Assembly: GCF_030654605.1 (NCBI RefSeq)
Contig: NZ_JAURXB010000094.1
Span: forward strand, 1-60,176
Length of the DNA stretch: 60,176 bases
Direction of reading: 5' to 3'
From: Bradyrhizobium sp.
GTDB lineage: Bacteria > Pseudomonadota > Alphaproteobacteria > Rhizobiales > Xanthobacteraceae
The position numbers were made by a program, and so were the translations under genes. The notes beneath the pieces were generated by a model. The model did not search any database and was not told the origin of the DNA. It saw nothing but the letters and a program-made list of their open reading frames with translations. This document shows, in pieces, positions 22,401 through 31,522 of this stretch (position 1 is the first letter of the stretch; the number at the start of each line of letters is the position of its first letter).

Positions 22401-22793
22401 AGCGTCGGGACAGGCTTAGCTGCGAGAGGCTAAAATAAGCCAAGCGGCGTCATTGCAATAGCCCATCGACGATGGGAAATTGCCCAATTTCTGTTTATCT
22501 AACGAAATTTAGGCCGGATTTTTCATTTAGTGGGCTGGTAGCGAAGGCGGGTGTCACCTTGCTCGAGACGCCCAGTATGGAGAAATAATTGAGTAAATAC
22601 AATAATATGGTTCAGGTAATACGGGTTGACCGTCGCGGGGTGTTCGATGTGGGCAGAATTGAGTTAAGTCTTTCAATGATATTTTGTCCCACTTGCCGTC
22701 TTCGATCCGACCATCGCAGGTCTCCGCCGACGCGCGCCTGATCTGCGCTCCCGGCCCCTTTGTGCACCCGACAATGCGCACTAGCTTACCGCC
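22401..22793. other. Intergenic region between divergent metF and LLM oxidoreductase genes
   Basis: The 393 bp hold no gene I can support. The sequence is visibly less GC-rich than its surroundings. It contains the palindrome at 22462-22476 and a small dyad near metF (TTAGC ... GCTAA, 22416-22433). It probably carries both divergent promoters. Confidence 0.6.
22462..22476. promoter_or_regulatory. 15-bp palindrome upstream of metF
   Basis: CCCATCG, a central A, then CGATGGG make a perfect dyad, flanked by a wider GCAAT ... ATTGC dyad (about 22455-22483). It lies about 60-75 bp upstream of the metF start. The binding protein is unknown. Confidence 0.45.
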
Positions 22794-23813
22794 ATGATTC
22801 CTCTCTCGATCCTCGACCTCTCGGTCGTCACCACCGGGACGAAACCCGCCGCGGCGCTGCGCAACAGCATCGATCTGGCGCGTCATGCGGATGGCTTGGG
22901 CTATGTCCGCTACTGGCTGGCCGAACATCACAACCTCGCCTCGGTGGCGAGCCCGGCGCCCGATCTGATGATCGGGCAGATCGCCGCGGTGACGAAGAAT
23001 ATCCGGGTCGGCTCCGGCGGCGTGATGCTGCCGAACCATGCGCCGCTTGTGGTGGCCGAGCGCTTCAAGATGCTGGAGGCGTTGTTTCCCGGCCGGATCG
23101 ATCTCGGCCTCGGCCGCGCGCCAGGCACCGACGGCGCCACCGCGCATGCGCTGCGCAGCCGGCTCGACCGCCGCGACGGCGACGATTTTCTGGAGCGGCT
23201 GCAGGAATTGATCCTGTGGGAGACCCGCGGCTTTCCGCCGGGCCATCCCTACAACAATGTGGTGGCGATGCCGGACGACAGCCCGCTGCCGCCGATCTGG
23301 CTGCTCGGCTCCAGCGACTACTCGTCGGAACTGGCGGCGCAGATCGGGATGGGGTTTGCCTTCGCGCATCATTTTGCGTCGCATGACGCGGTCGATGCCA
23401 TGACCACCTACCACGACCGCTTCACGCCATCCGGCTGGCGCGCCACGCCGCACGGCATCCTGGCGGTGGCGGCGGTCACAGCCGAAACCGACGCGGAAGC
23501 CGACAGGCTCGCGTCATCGATGGACCTCAACCGGCTGCGCCGCGACCGCGGCCAGTATCTGCCGCTGCCATCGGTCGAGGAGGCGCTGGCCTATCCCTAC
23601 ACCGACAGCGAACGCGCCTCGATCGCCCGCAACCGCGCGCGGCTGTTCGTCGGCAGCCCGGCGACGGTGATGCAGAAACTGCAGCCGATGATTGCGGCCA
23701 GCAAGGCGGACGAACTGATGGTCATCACCGCGGTGTACGACCACGACGCGCGGAAGAAGTCGTACAGCCTGCTGGCGGATACGTTCGGGCTGGGCAAGCA
23801 AGCGGCGGCGTAG
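22794..23813 (+). CDS. LLM class flavin-dependent oxidoreductase
   Basis: A 339-residue protein of the bacterial luciferase-like monooxygenase fold. Family features are IPLSILDLSVVTTG at the start, RYWLAEHHNLASVASPAPDLMIG near 40, VGSGGVMLPNHAPLVVAERF near 75, and LGLGRAPGTDG near 107. This matches the group 1 alkanal-monooxygenase-like subfamily (MsnO8-like). Flavin-dependent oxidation is expected; the substrate is unknown. It is divergent from metF, with no obvious functional link to neighbours. Confidence 0.88.
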   Translation: MIPLSILDLSVVTTGTKPAAALRNSIDLARHADGLGYVRYWLAEHHNLASVASPAPDLMIGQIAAVTKNIRVGSGGVMLPNHAPLVVAERFKMLEALFPGRIDLGLGRAPGTDGATAHALRSRLDRRDGDDFLERLQELILWETRGFPPGHPYNNVVAMPDDSPLPPIWLLGSSDYSSELAAQIGMGFAFAHHFASHDAVDAMTTYHDRFTPSGWRATPHGILAVAAVTAETDAEADRLASSMDLNRLRRDRGQYLPLPSVEEALAYPYTDSERASIARNRARLFVGSPATVMQKLQPMIAASKADELMVITAVYDHDARKKSYSLLADTFGLGKQAAA

Positions 23814-23819
23814 CAACCT

Positions 23820-23941
23820 CGTCGTCCCGGCCTACGCGCCGGGACCCATAATCACCGGCTCATGTCGTGTGGAAGGTGTCGACCACACTGCTTTATCGAT
23901 GGATCACGCGGTATGGGTCCCGGCGCGTAGGCCGGGACGAC
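23820..23941. repeat. Palindromic intergenic element I
   Basis: The ends CGTCGTCCCGGCCTACGCGC and GCGCGTAGGCCGGGACGA are complementary, with GGGACCCAT near one end and ATGGGTCCC near the other as in element A. It lies between two convergent genes. Confidence 0.9.
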
Positions 23942-23960
23942 TCGTTTAGAGGGCAACCAA

Positions 23961-24821
23961 TCACTCCGCCTTCTCGCTGAACGTCGCCCGGAACGGATGG
24001 CCGGGATACACGCCCACGATCCGAAACTCGCGCGAGAAGAATTTCAGTTCCTCCAGCGCGAAGGCCAGTCCCTTGTCCTCGGGATGGCCGTCGACGTCGG
24101 CATAGAATTGCGTGGCGAAGAAATTGCCGTCGACCATGTAGCTTTCCAGCTTGGTCATGTTGACGCCGTTGGTGGCAAAGCCCCCCATCGCCTTGTAGAG
24201 CGCGGCCGGCAGGTTGCGTACCCGGAACACGAAACTGGTGACCAGCGGCCCCGATCCCTGTTTGGCCCAGGTCGCTTCGCGCGCCAGCACCACGAAGCGG
24301 GTGGTGTTGTGGGTTTCGTCCTCGACGTCCTCGGCCAGGATGTCGAGGCCGTAGATGTCGGCCGCGAGTTTCGAGGCGATCGAGGCGCAGGACTTGTCGC
24401 CGCGCTCGGCGACGATGCGGGCCGATCCTGCGGTATCGCCCGACACGATCGGCCTGATCTTGAGCTTGCGGATGATGTTGCGGCATTGCCCGAGCGCGTG
24501 GACGTGGCTCTCCACCGTCTTGATGTCGCCGAGCCTGGTGCCGCGCGGCGCCATCAACTGGTGATGGATCGGCAGGAAGTACTCGCCGACGATAAACAGG
24601 CCGGATTGCGGCAACAGATGATGGATGTCGGCGACCCGGCCGGCCACCGAATTCTCGATCGGGATCATGCCGAGGTCGGCCTCCCCCGAGGTGATCGCGG
24701 CCAGCGCGTCCTCGAAGGTCGGGCAGGGCGCCGGCTCGGCGTCGGGATAGGCTTCGGCGATGGCGATGTGGGAATTGGCTCCCGGCTCGCCCTGGAATGC
24801 GATTTTCAGCTTCTTTGTCAT
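23961..24821 (-). CDS. pheA: Prephenate dehydratase
   Basis: A 286-residue monofunctional enzyme converting prephenate to phenylpyruvate in phenylalanine synthesis. It opens with LKIAFQGEPGANSHIAIAEA; GMIPIENSVAGRV lies near 51; the catalytic Thr-Arg-Phe is in NTTRFVV (174-176). The C-terminal ACT domain (SFVFRVRNLPAALYKAMGGF, then LESYMVDGNFFATQFYADV) is the phenylalanine-sensing regulatory part. No chorismate mutase domain is present. It lies 107 nt after kdsB on the same strand, an arrangement common in rhizobia. Confidence 0.95.
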   Translation of the reverse strand: MTKKLKIAFQGEPGANSHIAIAEAYPDAEPAPCPTFEDALAAITSGEADLGMIPIENSVAGRVADIHHLLPQSGLFIVGEYFLPIHHQLMAPRGTRLGDIKTVESHVHALGQCRNIIRKLKIRPIVSGDTAGSARIVAERGDKSCASIASKLAADIYGLDILAEDVEDETHNTTRFVVLAREATWAKQGSGPLVTSFVFRVRNLPAALYKAMGGFATNGVNMTKLESYMVDGNFFATQFYADVDGHPEDKGLAFALEELKFFSREFRIVGVYPGHPFRATFSEKAE

Positions 24822-24928
24822 GAGGCGCCTTGTATCAGCCGTTCAGGCTTTTTCCAGAACGTTTTCAAGCCAAGTGGAGACCGGTTCGCGTGAAGAAAAC
24901 GCGTCAAGATAAACTGATGAAGCCTCGT

Positions 24929-25675
24929 TCATTCAGAACGAGGCTGCAGTATGAGGCGGGCGGTTTCGAGGTCCGCCGGGGTGTCGACGCCGCGCGGCAC
25001 GGTATCGACGATGCCGATGTCGATCCGCATTCCGGCTTCCAGCGCCCGCAACTGCTCGAGCTTTTCCTGCATTTCCAGCGGCGACGGGGGCAGCGACACA
25101 AAGCGCTCCAGCGCCGCACGGCGATAGGCATAAAGCCCGATATGATGGTAGCGCGGCCCGTCGCCCCAGGGCGCGGTGGCGCGGGTGAAATAGAGGGCGC
25201 GCAGCCGCCCGGGACTGACCGGCGAGCCGACCGCCTTCACCACATTGGGATTGGTGGCTTCTTCCTCGGTGTGGATCCGGGCGGCCAGGGTCGCGATATC
25301 GACCGCGGGGTCACCAAGCGGCGCCAGCACGCTGCGGATGTTGTCGGGGTGGATAGTCGGAAAATCGCCCTGCAGATTGACGATGATCTGGATCTCGCCT
25401 TTGGGGTCGAGCTGGCCGAGTGCCTCGAAGATCCGGTCCGAGCCGGAGGGGTGATCGGCGCGTGTCATGACCGCTTCGCCGCCATGGGTTGTCACGGCGG
25501 CGGCGATCTCGGGCGTATCGGTAGCGACCGCCACGCGGCCAATTCCGGCCGCCTCCGCCCTGCGCAGCACATGGACGATCATCGGCAGGCCGGCGATGTC
25601 CGATAGCGGCTTGCCGGGCAGCCGGGTGGCGGCCATGCGGGCGGGAATCAGCACCAGGGTGCGGGGCTCGGTCAC
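24929..25675 (-). CDS. kdsB: 3-deoxy-manno-octulosonate cytidylyltransferase
   Basis: A 248-residue CMP-Kdo synthetase for lipopolysaccharide assembly. Visible family motifs are [21 protein letters not shown] near residue 9, [24 protein letters not shown] [14 protein letters not shown] near 69, INLQGD-like IVNLQGDFP near 98, and the C-terminal [10 protein letters not shown] segment. Length is normal. A kdsB-pheA pairing on the minus strand is seen here; cycM diverges on the other side. Confidence 0.95.
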   Translation of the reverse strand: MTEPRTLVLIPARMAATRLPGKPLSDIAGLPMIVHVLRRAEAAGIGRVAVATDTPEIAAAVTTHGGEAVMTRADHPSGSDRIFEALGQLDPKGEIQIIVNLQGDFPTIHPDNIRSVLAPLGDPAVDIATLAARIHTEEEATNPNVVKAVGSPVSPGRLRALYFTRATAPWGDGPRYHHIGLYAYRRAALERFVSLPPSPLEMQEKLEQLRALEAGMRIDIGIVDTVPRGVDTPADLETARLILQPRSE

Positions 25676-25872
25676 AGGGTTTAGACCCGGCTCACATGAT
25701 CAGGAATTGGTGGGGATTGGCGGAGAGTTGGGCCGTTTATACGGGTTGCCAGAGCGCGGGCAAACCGATATCTCATCGTCGCTCGGGTGCGGTGCGAAAG
25801 CCCGATTCCTGCTGCTCATCCGGCCGTCCCACCGGCCTTACGTCGACATTCCGGCCTGGAGCCTGATCGAAA

Positions 25873-26424
25873 ATGGACTCCTTCGAACTCAATAAAGTCA
25901 TGGGCGCCCTTCTCGCCAGCTGCCTTCTGTTGCTGGTGACGAATTTCACCGCCAACGCGATCTTCACGCCGCAGATGCCGAAAACGCCGGGTTTCGAGAT
26001 CGCCGTCAAGGAAGCCGCGCCTGCCGGTGGCAAGGAAGCCGCGGCGGCGCCGTCCGAGCCGATCGAAAAGCTGCTGCAGACCGCCTCCGTCGAAAAGGGT
26101 GCCGGCGCGGCCAAGAAATGCGCGGCCTGCCATACCTTCGAAAAGGGCGGCCCCAACCGCGTCGGCCCGAATCTTTATGGCGTCCTCAACGAGCCGAAAG
26201 CCTCCCCGGGTCGCAACTTCAATTTCTCGGCGGCCTTGAAGGCCAAGGGCGGCACCTGGACCTACGACGACCTCAGCAAGTTCATCTCCAATCCCAAGGG
26301 CTTCGTCCCCGGCACCGCGATGGGATTCGCCGGCATCCAGAAGGACAGCGAGCGCGCCGACGTGATCGCCTATCTGCGCAGCCTGGCAGAGAAGCCGGCT
26401 CCGCTGCCGACGGCGTCGAAGTAG
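25873..26424 (+). CDS. cycM: Membrane-anchored cytochrome c (CycM type)
   Basis: A 183-residue class I cytochrome c kept on the inner membrane by an uncleaved N-terminal helix (residues 9-31), followed by a Pro/Ala-rich linker to about 62. The heme site is CAACH at 83-87 and the sixth ligand is probably Met150 in GTAMGFAG. It closely resembles CycM of Bradyrhizobium japonicum, which passes electrons from the bc1 complex to an aa3-type oxidase at the periplasmic face. A strong terminator at 26454-26481 ends the single-gene transcript. Confidence 0.93.
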   Translation: MDSFELNKVMGALLASCLLLLVTNFTANAIFTPQMPKTPGFEIAVKEAAPAGGKEAAAAPSEPIEKLLQTASVEKGAGAAKKCAACHTFEKGGPNRVGPNLYGVLNEPKASPGRNFNFSAALKAKGGTWTYDDLSKFISNPKGFVPGTAMGFAGIQKDSERADVIAYLRSLAEKPAPLPTASK

Positions 26425-26453
26425 CATTCCGAAGGCCCTGCACGGGTTTCGTG

Positions 26454-26481
26454 AAAACGGCCAGGCTTGCCTGGCCGTTTT
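26454..26481 (+). terminator. Rho-independent terminator after cycM
   Basis: A perfect stem (AAAACGGCCAGG pairing with CCTGGCCGTTTT) encloses a 4-nt loop and ends in four T residues. The A-run on the other side may let it act in both directions. Confidence 0.85.
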
Positions 26482-26630
26482 GCTGTGATCGCGGCTATTT
26501 TATCGGGACCTTTCGCCGCACCGGGCGCGTTATCAGGCTGGTAACATGAGGAAAAAGCAACATAATCGGTCGAAACCTTGCCTTATATTGCGTCCTCAAT
26601 AGCCCGCGACAGCAATCAGGAAATCATCAT

Positions 26631-28532
26631 TTGACGATTACCCGACGACATCTTCTGCAAGGCAGCGCCTGCGTCGCGCTGGCCCCGGCGCTGGGAATGG
26701 CGGCAGGCGTTTCCGCGGCCGCGCCGGCAAAGGCGCAAGCCGCAACCGGCGAGCCGGTCTGGCGCCACGCGCTGTCGCTGTTCGGCGACGTCAAATATCC
26801 TGAAGGCTTCAAACGCTTCGACTACGTCAATCCGGATGCGCCCAAGGGCGGCATCGCCCGCCAGATCCTGATCGGGACATTCGACAATTTCAATCTCGCC
26901 GTTGCCGGCGTCAAAGGCTCGCTGGCGTCGGCCGTGGGGCTCGTCCACGAACCGTTGATGTCGTCATCGCTGGATGAAGTCTCGACCGAATATGGCGCGT
27001 TGGCCGAGGCGGTCAGCCATCCCGAGGATTTTTCCTCCGTCACCTATCGTCTGCGGGCGGAGGCGAAATGGCATGATGGCAAGCCGGTGACGGCCGACGA
27101 TGTGATCTTCTCGCTCGATTCGTTCAAGAAACATCATCCGCAATATTCGGCTTACTACCGTCACGTGATCAAGGCTGAAAAGAACGGCGATCGCGAGATC
27201 AAGTTCACCTTCGATGCGCCGGGCAATCGTGAACTTCCGCTGATCGTGGGCCAACTCACGATATTGCCGAAGCATTGGTGGGAGGGAACCGACGGCGAAG
27301 GCCGCAAGCGCGACATCTCCGCGACGACGCTGGAGAAGCCGCTGGGCTCCGGTGCCTACCGCATCAAGGAATTCGTCGGCGGACGGTCGGTCACGCTGGA
27401 GCGGGTGAAGGATCATTGGGGACGCAATCTCGGCGCCAATATCGGGCGCAACAATTTCGGCGAACTGCGTTACGAGTATTTCCGCGACTCGTTGGTGGCA
27501 CTCGAGGCGTTCAAGGGCGATCAGGTGGACTGGCGCACCGAAAACAGTGCCAAGAACTGGGCCACGGCCTACGACTTTCCTGCCGTTGCCGAAAAGCGGG
27601 TGCTGCTGGAGGAATTTCCAAACCGCAGTTCGGGCATCATGCAGGGGTTCGCGATGAATCTCCGCCGCGACAAGTTCAGGGATCCGCGGGTGCGCCGCGC
27701 GCTGAATTTTGCTTTCGATTTCGAGGAAATGAACAAGCAGATCTTCTTCGGCCAGTACAAGCGTATCAGCAGCTATTTCGATGGCACAAAATTGGCCTCG
27801 AGCGGTCTGCCGCAGGGCAGGGAGCTGGAAATCCTCGAGACGGTCCGGGCGCAAGTTCCGGCGGAGGTTTTCACGACGGCCTATATCAATCCGGTCGGCG
27901 GCAGTCCTGAAGCGGTGCGCGGCAATCTGCGCGAGGCGCTGCGCTTGCTCAAGGAGGCCGGATATGAGGTGCGCGACCGCAAGCTGACTGACGGCAAGAC
28001 CGGAGCGCCATTCACCATCGAATTGCTCGGAGCCGATCCCTCATTCGAGCGGGTCATGCTGTTCTTCAAGCCCTCGCTGGAACGCCTCGGCATTGACGTC
28101 AGCGTGCGCACCATCGATCCGGCGCAATATGAGAACCGGCTGCGAACTTGGGATTTCGATATCGTCGTGTCGTCCTGGGGACAATCGCTTTCGCCGGGTA
28201 ACGAGCAGCGTGAGTACTGGGGCTCGCAGGCCGCGGACATGGCCGGGTCGCGCAATATCCTCGGAATCATGAATCCGGCGATCGACAAACTGATCGAGCG
28301 GCTGATTTTTGCCAAGGACCGCGACGATCTGGTCGCCGCGACCTGGGCGCTCGATCGCGTCCTGCTGTGGAACCACTATGTCGTGCCGCAGTGGACTTAC
28401 AACAAGGTGCGGACCGCGCGCTGGGATCGCTTCGGCCGGCCGGCCGAGTTGCCGGAATACGGCCAGTCGGCATTCCCCGGGATCTGGTGGTATGACGCCG
28501 ACAAGGCTGCGAAGATCGGCAGACGGTCTTGA
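26631..28532 (+). CDS. Extracellular solute-binding protein of a Yej-type peptide importer (first copy)
   Basis: A 633-residue family 5 binding protein (SBP_bac_5), like YejA. Start is TTG 26631: AGGAAA (26618-26623) precedes it by 7 nt and no in-frame ATG fits. The N-terminus TITRRHLLQGSACVALAPAL is a probable twin-arginine signal. The mature part has GDVKYPEGFKRFDYVNPDAPKGG near 50 and KWHDGKPVTADDVIFSLDS near 142, both typical. YejABEF importers take up oligopeptides and microcin C. The next gene is a diverged paralogue in the same operon, 14 nt away. Confidence 0.9.
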   Translation: MTITRRHLLQGSACVALAPALGMAAGVSAAAPAKAQAATGEPVWRHALSLFGDVKYPEGFKRFDYVNPDAPKGGIARQILIGTFDNFNLAVAGVKGSLASAVGLVHEPLMSSSLDEVSTEYGALAEAVSHPEDFSSVTYRLRAEAKWHDGKPVTADDVIFSLDSFKKHHPQYSAYYRHVIKAEKNGDREIKFTFDAPGNRELPLIVGQLTILPKHWWEGTDGEGRKRDISATTLEKPLGSGAYRIKEFVGGRSVTLERVKDHWGRNLGANIGRNNFGELRYEYFRDSLVALEAFKGDQVDWRTENSAKNWATAYDFPAVAEKRVLLEEFPNRSSGIMQGFAMNLRRDKFRDPRVRRALNFAFDFEEMNKQIFFGQYKRISSYFDGTKLASSGLPQGRELEILETVRAQVPAEVFTTAYINPVGGSPEAVRGNLREALRLLKEAGYEVRDRKLTDGKTGAPFTIELLGADPSFERVMLFFKPSLERLGIDVSVRTIDPAQYENRLRTWDFDIVVSSWGQSLSPGNEQREYWGSQAADMAGSRNILGIMNPAIDKLIERLIFAKDRDDLVAATWALDRVLLWNHYVVPQWTYNKVRTARWDRFGRPAELPEYGQSAFPGIWWYDADKAAKIGRRS

Positions 28533-28546
28533 GGGACATTCCCCGC

Positions 28547-30409
28547 ATGATGCCATTCGATCGGCGCACCATGCTGCGGCTGGGGGCCGGCGCCATCGGC
28601 GCGGCATGGCTTCGGCCCGCGCTGGCGGACGATGCGGGCGCCAAAATCCAAGGCCTCAAAATTCATGGCCTGTCGGCGTTCGGCGAACTGAAATACCCCG
28701 CGGATTTCCGCCATTTCGACTACGTCAATGCCGACGCGCCGAAGGGCGGAGTGTTTTCGCAGCTGGTCGGCGCCGGCGGATCGACCTTCAATTCGCTCAA
28801 CGCCTACATCATCAAGGGCGATGTCGCGAGCAATATGGGCCTCACATTTGCGTCGCTGATGACAAGGGCGCTGGATGAGCCGGACGCGGTGTATCCCTCG
28901 GCGGCGCAGGAGCTGACGGTTTCCTCCGACGGGCTGCTCTACCGCTTTCGCCTGCGCCCCGGGATAAAATTTCACGATGGTACCGACATCACCGCGGCCG
29001 ACGTCGCGTTCTCGCTGACCACGCTGAAGACCAAGGGGCACCCGGCCTATTCCTCGGTGTTGCGCGAACTCGCCGAAATCGTCGCCGAAGACAAGCAGAC
29101 CGTGACCTTGCGGTTTTCTCCGGCACGCGGGCTCGATGCGCCGGCGCTGGCGGCATCGATGCCGATCTTCTCGGAAAAGTACTACGGCGCCAAACCATTC
29201 GACGAGACTTCGCTGGAGGCGCCGCTCGGCTCGGGCCCCTATCGCGTGGCGCGGTTCGAGCAGGGACGCTATGTCGAATTCGAGCGAGTGAAAAACTGGT
29301 GGGGCGAAAATCTTCCCGTCGCGCGCGGGCAGTATAATTTCGACCTGATCCGCGACGAGTATTACCGCGACCGCGAAGTCGGCCTCGAAGCCTTCATCGG
29401 CCGCAATTATCTGTTCCGCGAGGAATTCACCTCGCGAGTCTGGGCGACGCGCTACGACTTCCCGGCGCTGCGCGACGGCCGCGTCAAGCGCGAGGTGATT
29501 CCCGACGCGCGCCCCTCGGGCGCGCAGGGCTGGCTGCTCAACACCCGTCGCGACAAGTTTTCCGACCGCCGCCTCCGTGAGGCGATGGTGACCGCCTTCG
29601 ACTTCGAATGGACCAACAAGAACCTGATGTACGGTGCCTATGATCGCACCCATTCGGTGTTCCAGAACTCCGAGATGATGGCGAAGGGCGAGCCGTCGCC
29701 CGAGGAAATCGCGTTGCTCGAGCCGTTCCGCGACCGCGTGCTGCCCGAAGTGTTCGGGCCGGCATGGCTGCCGCCTGTCAGCGACGGTTCCGGGCAGGAC
29801 CGCAAGCTGCTGCGCAGCGCCGGTGACCTGCTCAATGCCGCGGGTTGGACCGTCAAGGACGGCAAGCGGGTCAACGCCAAAGGCGAGCAGCTCACCATCG
29901 AGTTCCTGCTGACCGAGCGCTCGTTCGAGCCGCATCACACCACCTTCATCAAGAACCTACGGGTGCTCGGCATCGACGCCAATATAAGGCTGGTCGATCC
30001 GTCGCAGGCCGAGGCGCGGATCAAGGACTTCGATTTCGACATCGCGATCGCGCGTTTCATCTATCCGCAGATCCCCGGCAGCGCGCTCCGCAACTATTTC
30101 TCCAGCGAGTTCGCGAAAACCAAGGGGTCCAACAACCTCGCCGGTGTTTCGGATCCCGTCATCGATGCTCTGGTCGAAAAAGCGATTGCGGCGCAGAGCC
30201 AGGCGCAGCTCAATACCGCGTGCCGGGCGCTCGACCGCGTGCTGCGCTCGGGCCGCTACTGGATTCCGCACTGGAGCAAGGCGTCGCACTGGATCGCTTA
30301 TTGGGACCAGTTCGGCTATCCCAAGGTCAAGCCGCGCTACGCGCGCGGCGCGCCGGAGACGTGGTGGTTCGAGGCCAGCAAGGCGGCCAAGATTGAACAG
30401 GCGAAATAG
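28547..30409 (+). CDS. Extracellular solute-binding protein of a Yej-type peptide importer (second copy)
   Basis: A 620-residue paralogue of the preceding gene, with the same layout: probable twin-arginine signal MMPFDRRTMLRLGAGAIG, then FGELKYPADFRHFDYVNADAPKGG-like sequence near 50 and KFHDGTDITAADVAFSL near 148. ATG 28547 is chosen because GAGGGA (28531-28536) lies 10 nt upstream; an in-frame TTG at 28529 overlaps the previous stop but lacks a site. Two binding proteins feeding one permease pair suggests a wider ligand range. The permease gene yejB starts 3 nt after the stop. Confidence 0.9.
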   Translation: MMPFDRRTMLRLGAGAIGAAWLRPALADDAGAKIQGLKIHGLSAFGELKYPADFRHFDYVNADAPKGGVFSQLVGAGGSTFNSLNAYIIKGDVASNMGLTFASLMTRALDEPDAVYPSAAQELTVSSDGLLYRFRLRPGIKFHDGTDITAADVAFSLTTLKTKGHPAYSSVLRELAEIVAEDKQTVTLRFSPARGLDAPALAASMPIFSEKYYGAKPFDETSLEAPLGSGPYRVARFEQGRYVEFERVKNWWGENLPVARGQYNFDLIRDEYYRDREVGLEAFIGRNYLFREEFTSRVWATRYDFPALRDGRVKREVIPDARPSGAQGWLLNTRRDKFSDRRLREAMVTAFDFEWTNKNLMYGAYDRTHSVFQNSEMMAKGEPSPEEIALLEPFRDRVLPEVFGPAWLPPVSDGSGQDRKLLRSAGDLLNAAGWTVKDGKRVNAKGEQLTIEFLLTERSFEPHHTTFIKNLRVLGIDANIRLVDPSQAEARIKDFDFDIAIARFIYPQIPGSALRNYFSSEFAKTKGSNNLAGVSDPVIDALVEKAIAAQSQAQLNTACRALDRVLRSGRYWIPHWSKASHWIAYWDQFGYPKVKPRYARGAPETWWFEASKAAKIEQAK

Positions 30410-30412
30410 AAC

Positions 30413-31522
30413 ATGAGCGCATATATCGCCCGCCGCGTTCTGTTGATGATCCCGACCCTGCTCGGAATCCTGTTCGTCTCCTTCATCGTGGTGCAGTTTG
30501 CGCCGGGCGGGCCGGTCGAGCGGGTGATCGCGCAGCTCAGCGGCGCCGATACCGGCGCCAGCTCCCGGATCTCGGGTTCTTCCGGCGGCGATTTCGGCGC
30601 CCGCAATCAGGTCGGCGCCTCAGCCGACATGACCAACTCCAAGTATCGCGGCGCACAGGGCCTCGATCCCGATTTCATCAAGAGCCTGGAAAAGCAGTTC
30701 GGCTTCGACAAGCCGGCGCCGGAGCGTTTTGCGCTGATGGTGTGGAATTTCGCGCGGTTCGATTTCGGCAAGAGCTACTTTCGCGATGTCAGCGTGCTGC
30801 AGCTGATCAAGGAGAAGCTGCCGGTATCGATGTCGCTCGGGATCTGGATGACGCTCCTGACCTATCTGATCTCGATTCCGCTCGGCATCCGCAAGGCGGT
30901 GCAGGACGGTTCGAAATTCGACACCTGGACCTCGGCGGTGATCATCATCGGATTTGCCATTCCCGGGTTCCTGTTCGCGATCCTGCTCATCATCCTGTTC
31001 GCGGGCGGCTCGTTCTTCAACATCTTCCCACTGCGCGGGCTGACCTCGGACGGCTGGGCGCAGTTTCCCTGGTACTGGAAGATCCTGGATTATTTCTGGC
31101 ATATCGCGCTGCCGCTGTTCTCGATGGCGCTCGGCGCCTTCGCCACCATGACGCTGCTGACCAAGAACTCGTTCCTCGACGAAATCCGCAAGCAATATGT
31201 CATGACCGCGCGCGCCAAGGGCTGCAGCGAGCGGCAGGTGCTCTATCATCACATCTTCCGCAACGCCATGCTGATCGTGATCGCCGGCTTTCCGGGCGCG
31301 TTCATCCACGCTTTCTTCTCGGGTTCGCTGCTGATCGAAACCATCTTTTCGCTCGACGGGCTCGGCCTGCTCGGCTTCGAGAGCGTGTTGAACCGCGATT
31401 ATCCCGTGGTGTTCGGCACGCTTTTCATTTTTTCGCTGGTCGGCCTCGTCATCAATCTGGTCTCCGACCTCGCTTATATGTGGATCGACCCCCGAATCGA
31501 TTTCGAGGCGCGGGAAGTCTGA
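30413..31522 (+). CDS. yejB: Peptide ABC transporter permease YejB
   Basis: A 369-residue inner-membrane permease. The N-terminus AYIARRVLLMIPTLLGILFVSF is the standard DppB/YejB opening, followed by the YejB-type Ser/Gly-rich periplasmic insert (GADTGASSRISGSSGGDFG). The ATPase contact loop AKGCSERQVLYHHIFRNAM lies near residue 265. It overlaps yejE by a single base (TGATG), so the two are translationally coupled. Confidence 0.94.
   Translation: MSAYIARRVLLMIPTLLGILFVSFIVVQFAPGGPVERVIAQLSGADTGASSRISGSSGGDFGARNQVGASADMTNSKYRGAQGLDPDFIKSLEKQFGFDKPAPERFALMVWNFARFDFGKSYFRDVSVLQLIKEKLPVSMSLGIWMTLLTYLISIPLGIRKAVQDGSKFDTWTSAVIIIGFAIPGFLFAILLIILFAGGSFFNIFPLRGLTSDGWAQFPWYWKILDYFWHIALPLFSMALGAFATMTLLTKNSFLDEIRKQYVMTARAKGCSERQVLYHHIFRNAMLIVIAGFPGAFIHAFFSGSLLIETIFSLDGLGLLGFESVLNRDYPVVFGTLFIFSLVGLVINLVSDLAYMWIDPRIDFEAREV

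Noticed and set aside
22401..22560. SAM or cobalamin riboswitch upstream of metF-metH
   Set aside because: I could not find a B12 box or a convincing SAM-II pseudoknot; only short dyads are visible.
30742..31521. N-terminal extension of YejE across yejB
   Set aside because: It is the +1 frame of yejB; the TGATG junction and upstream GGGAAG define the start at 31522.
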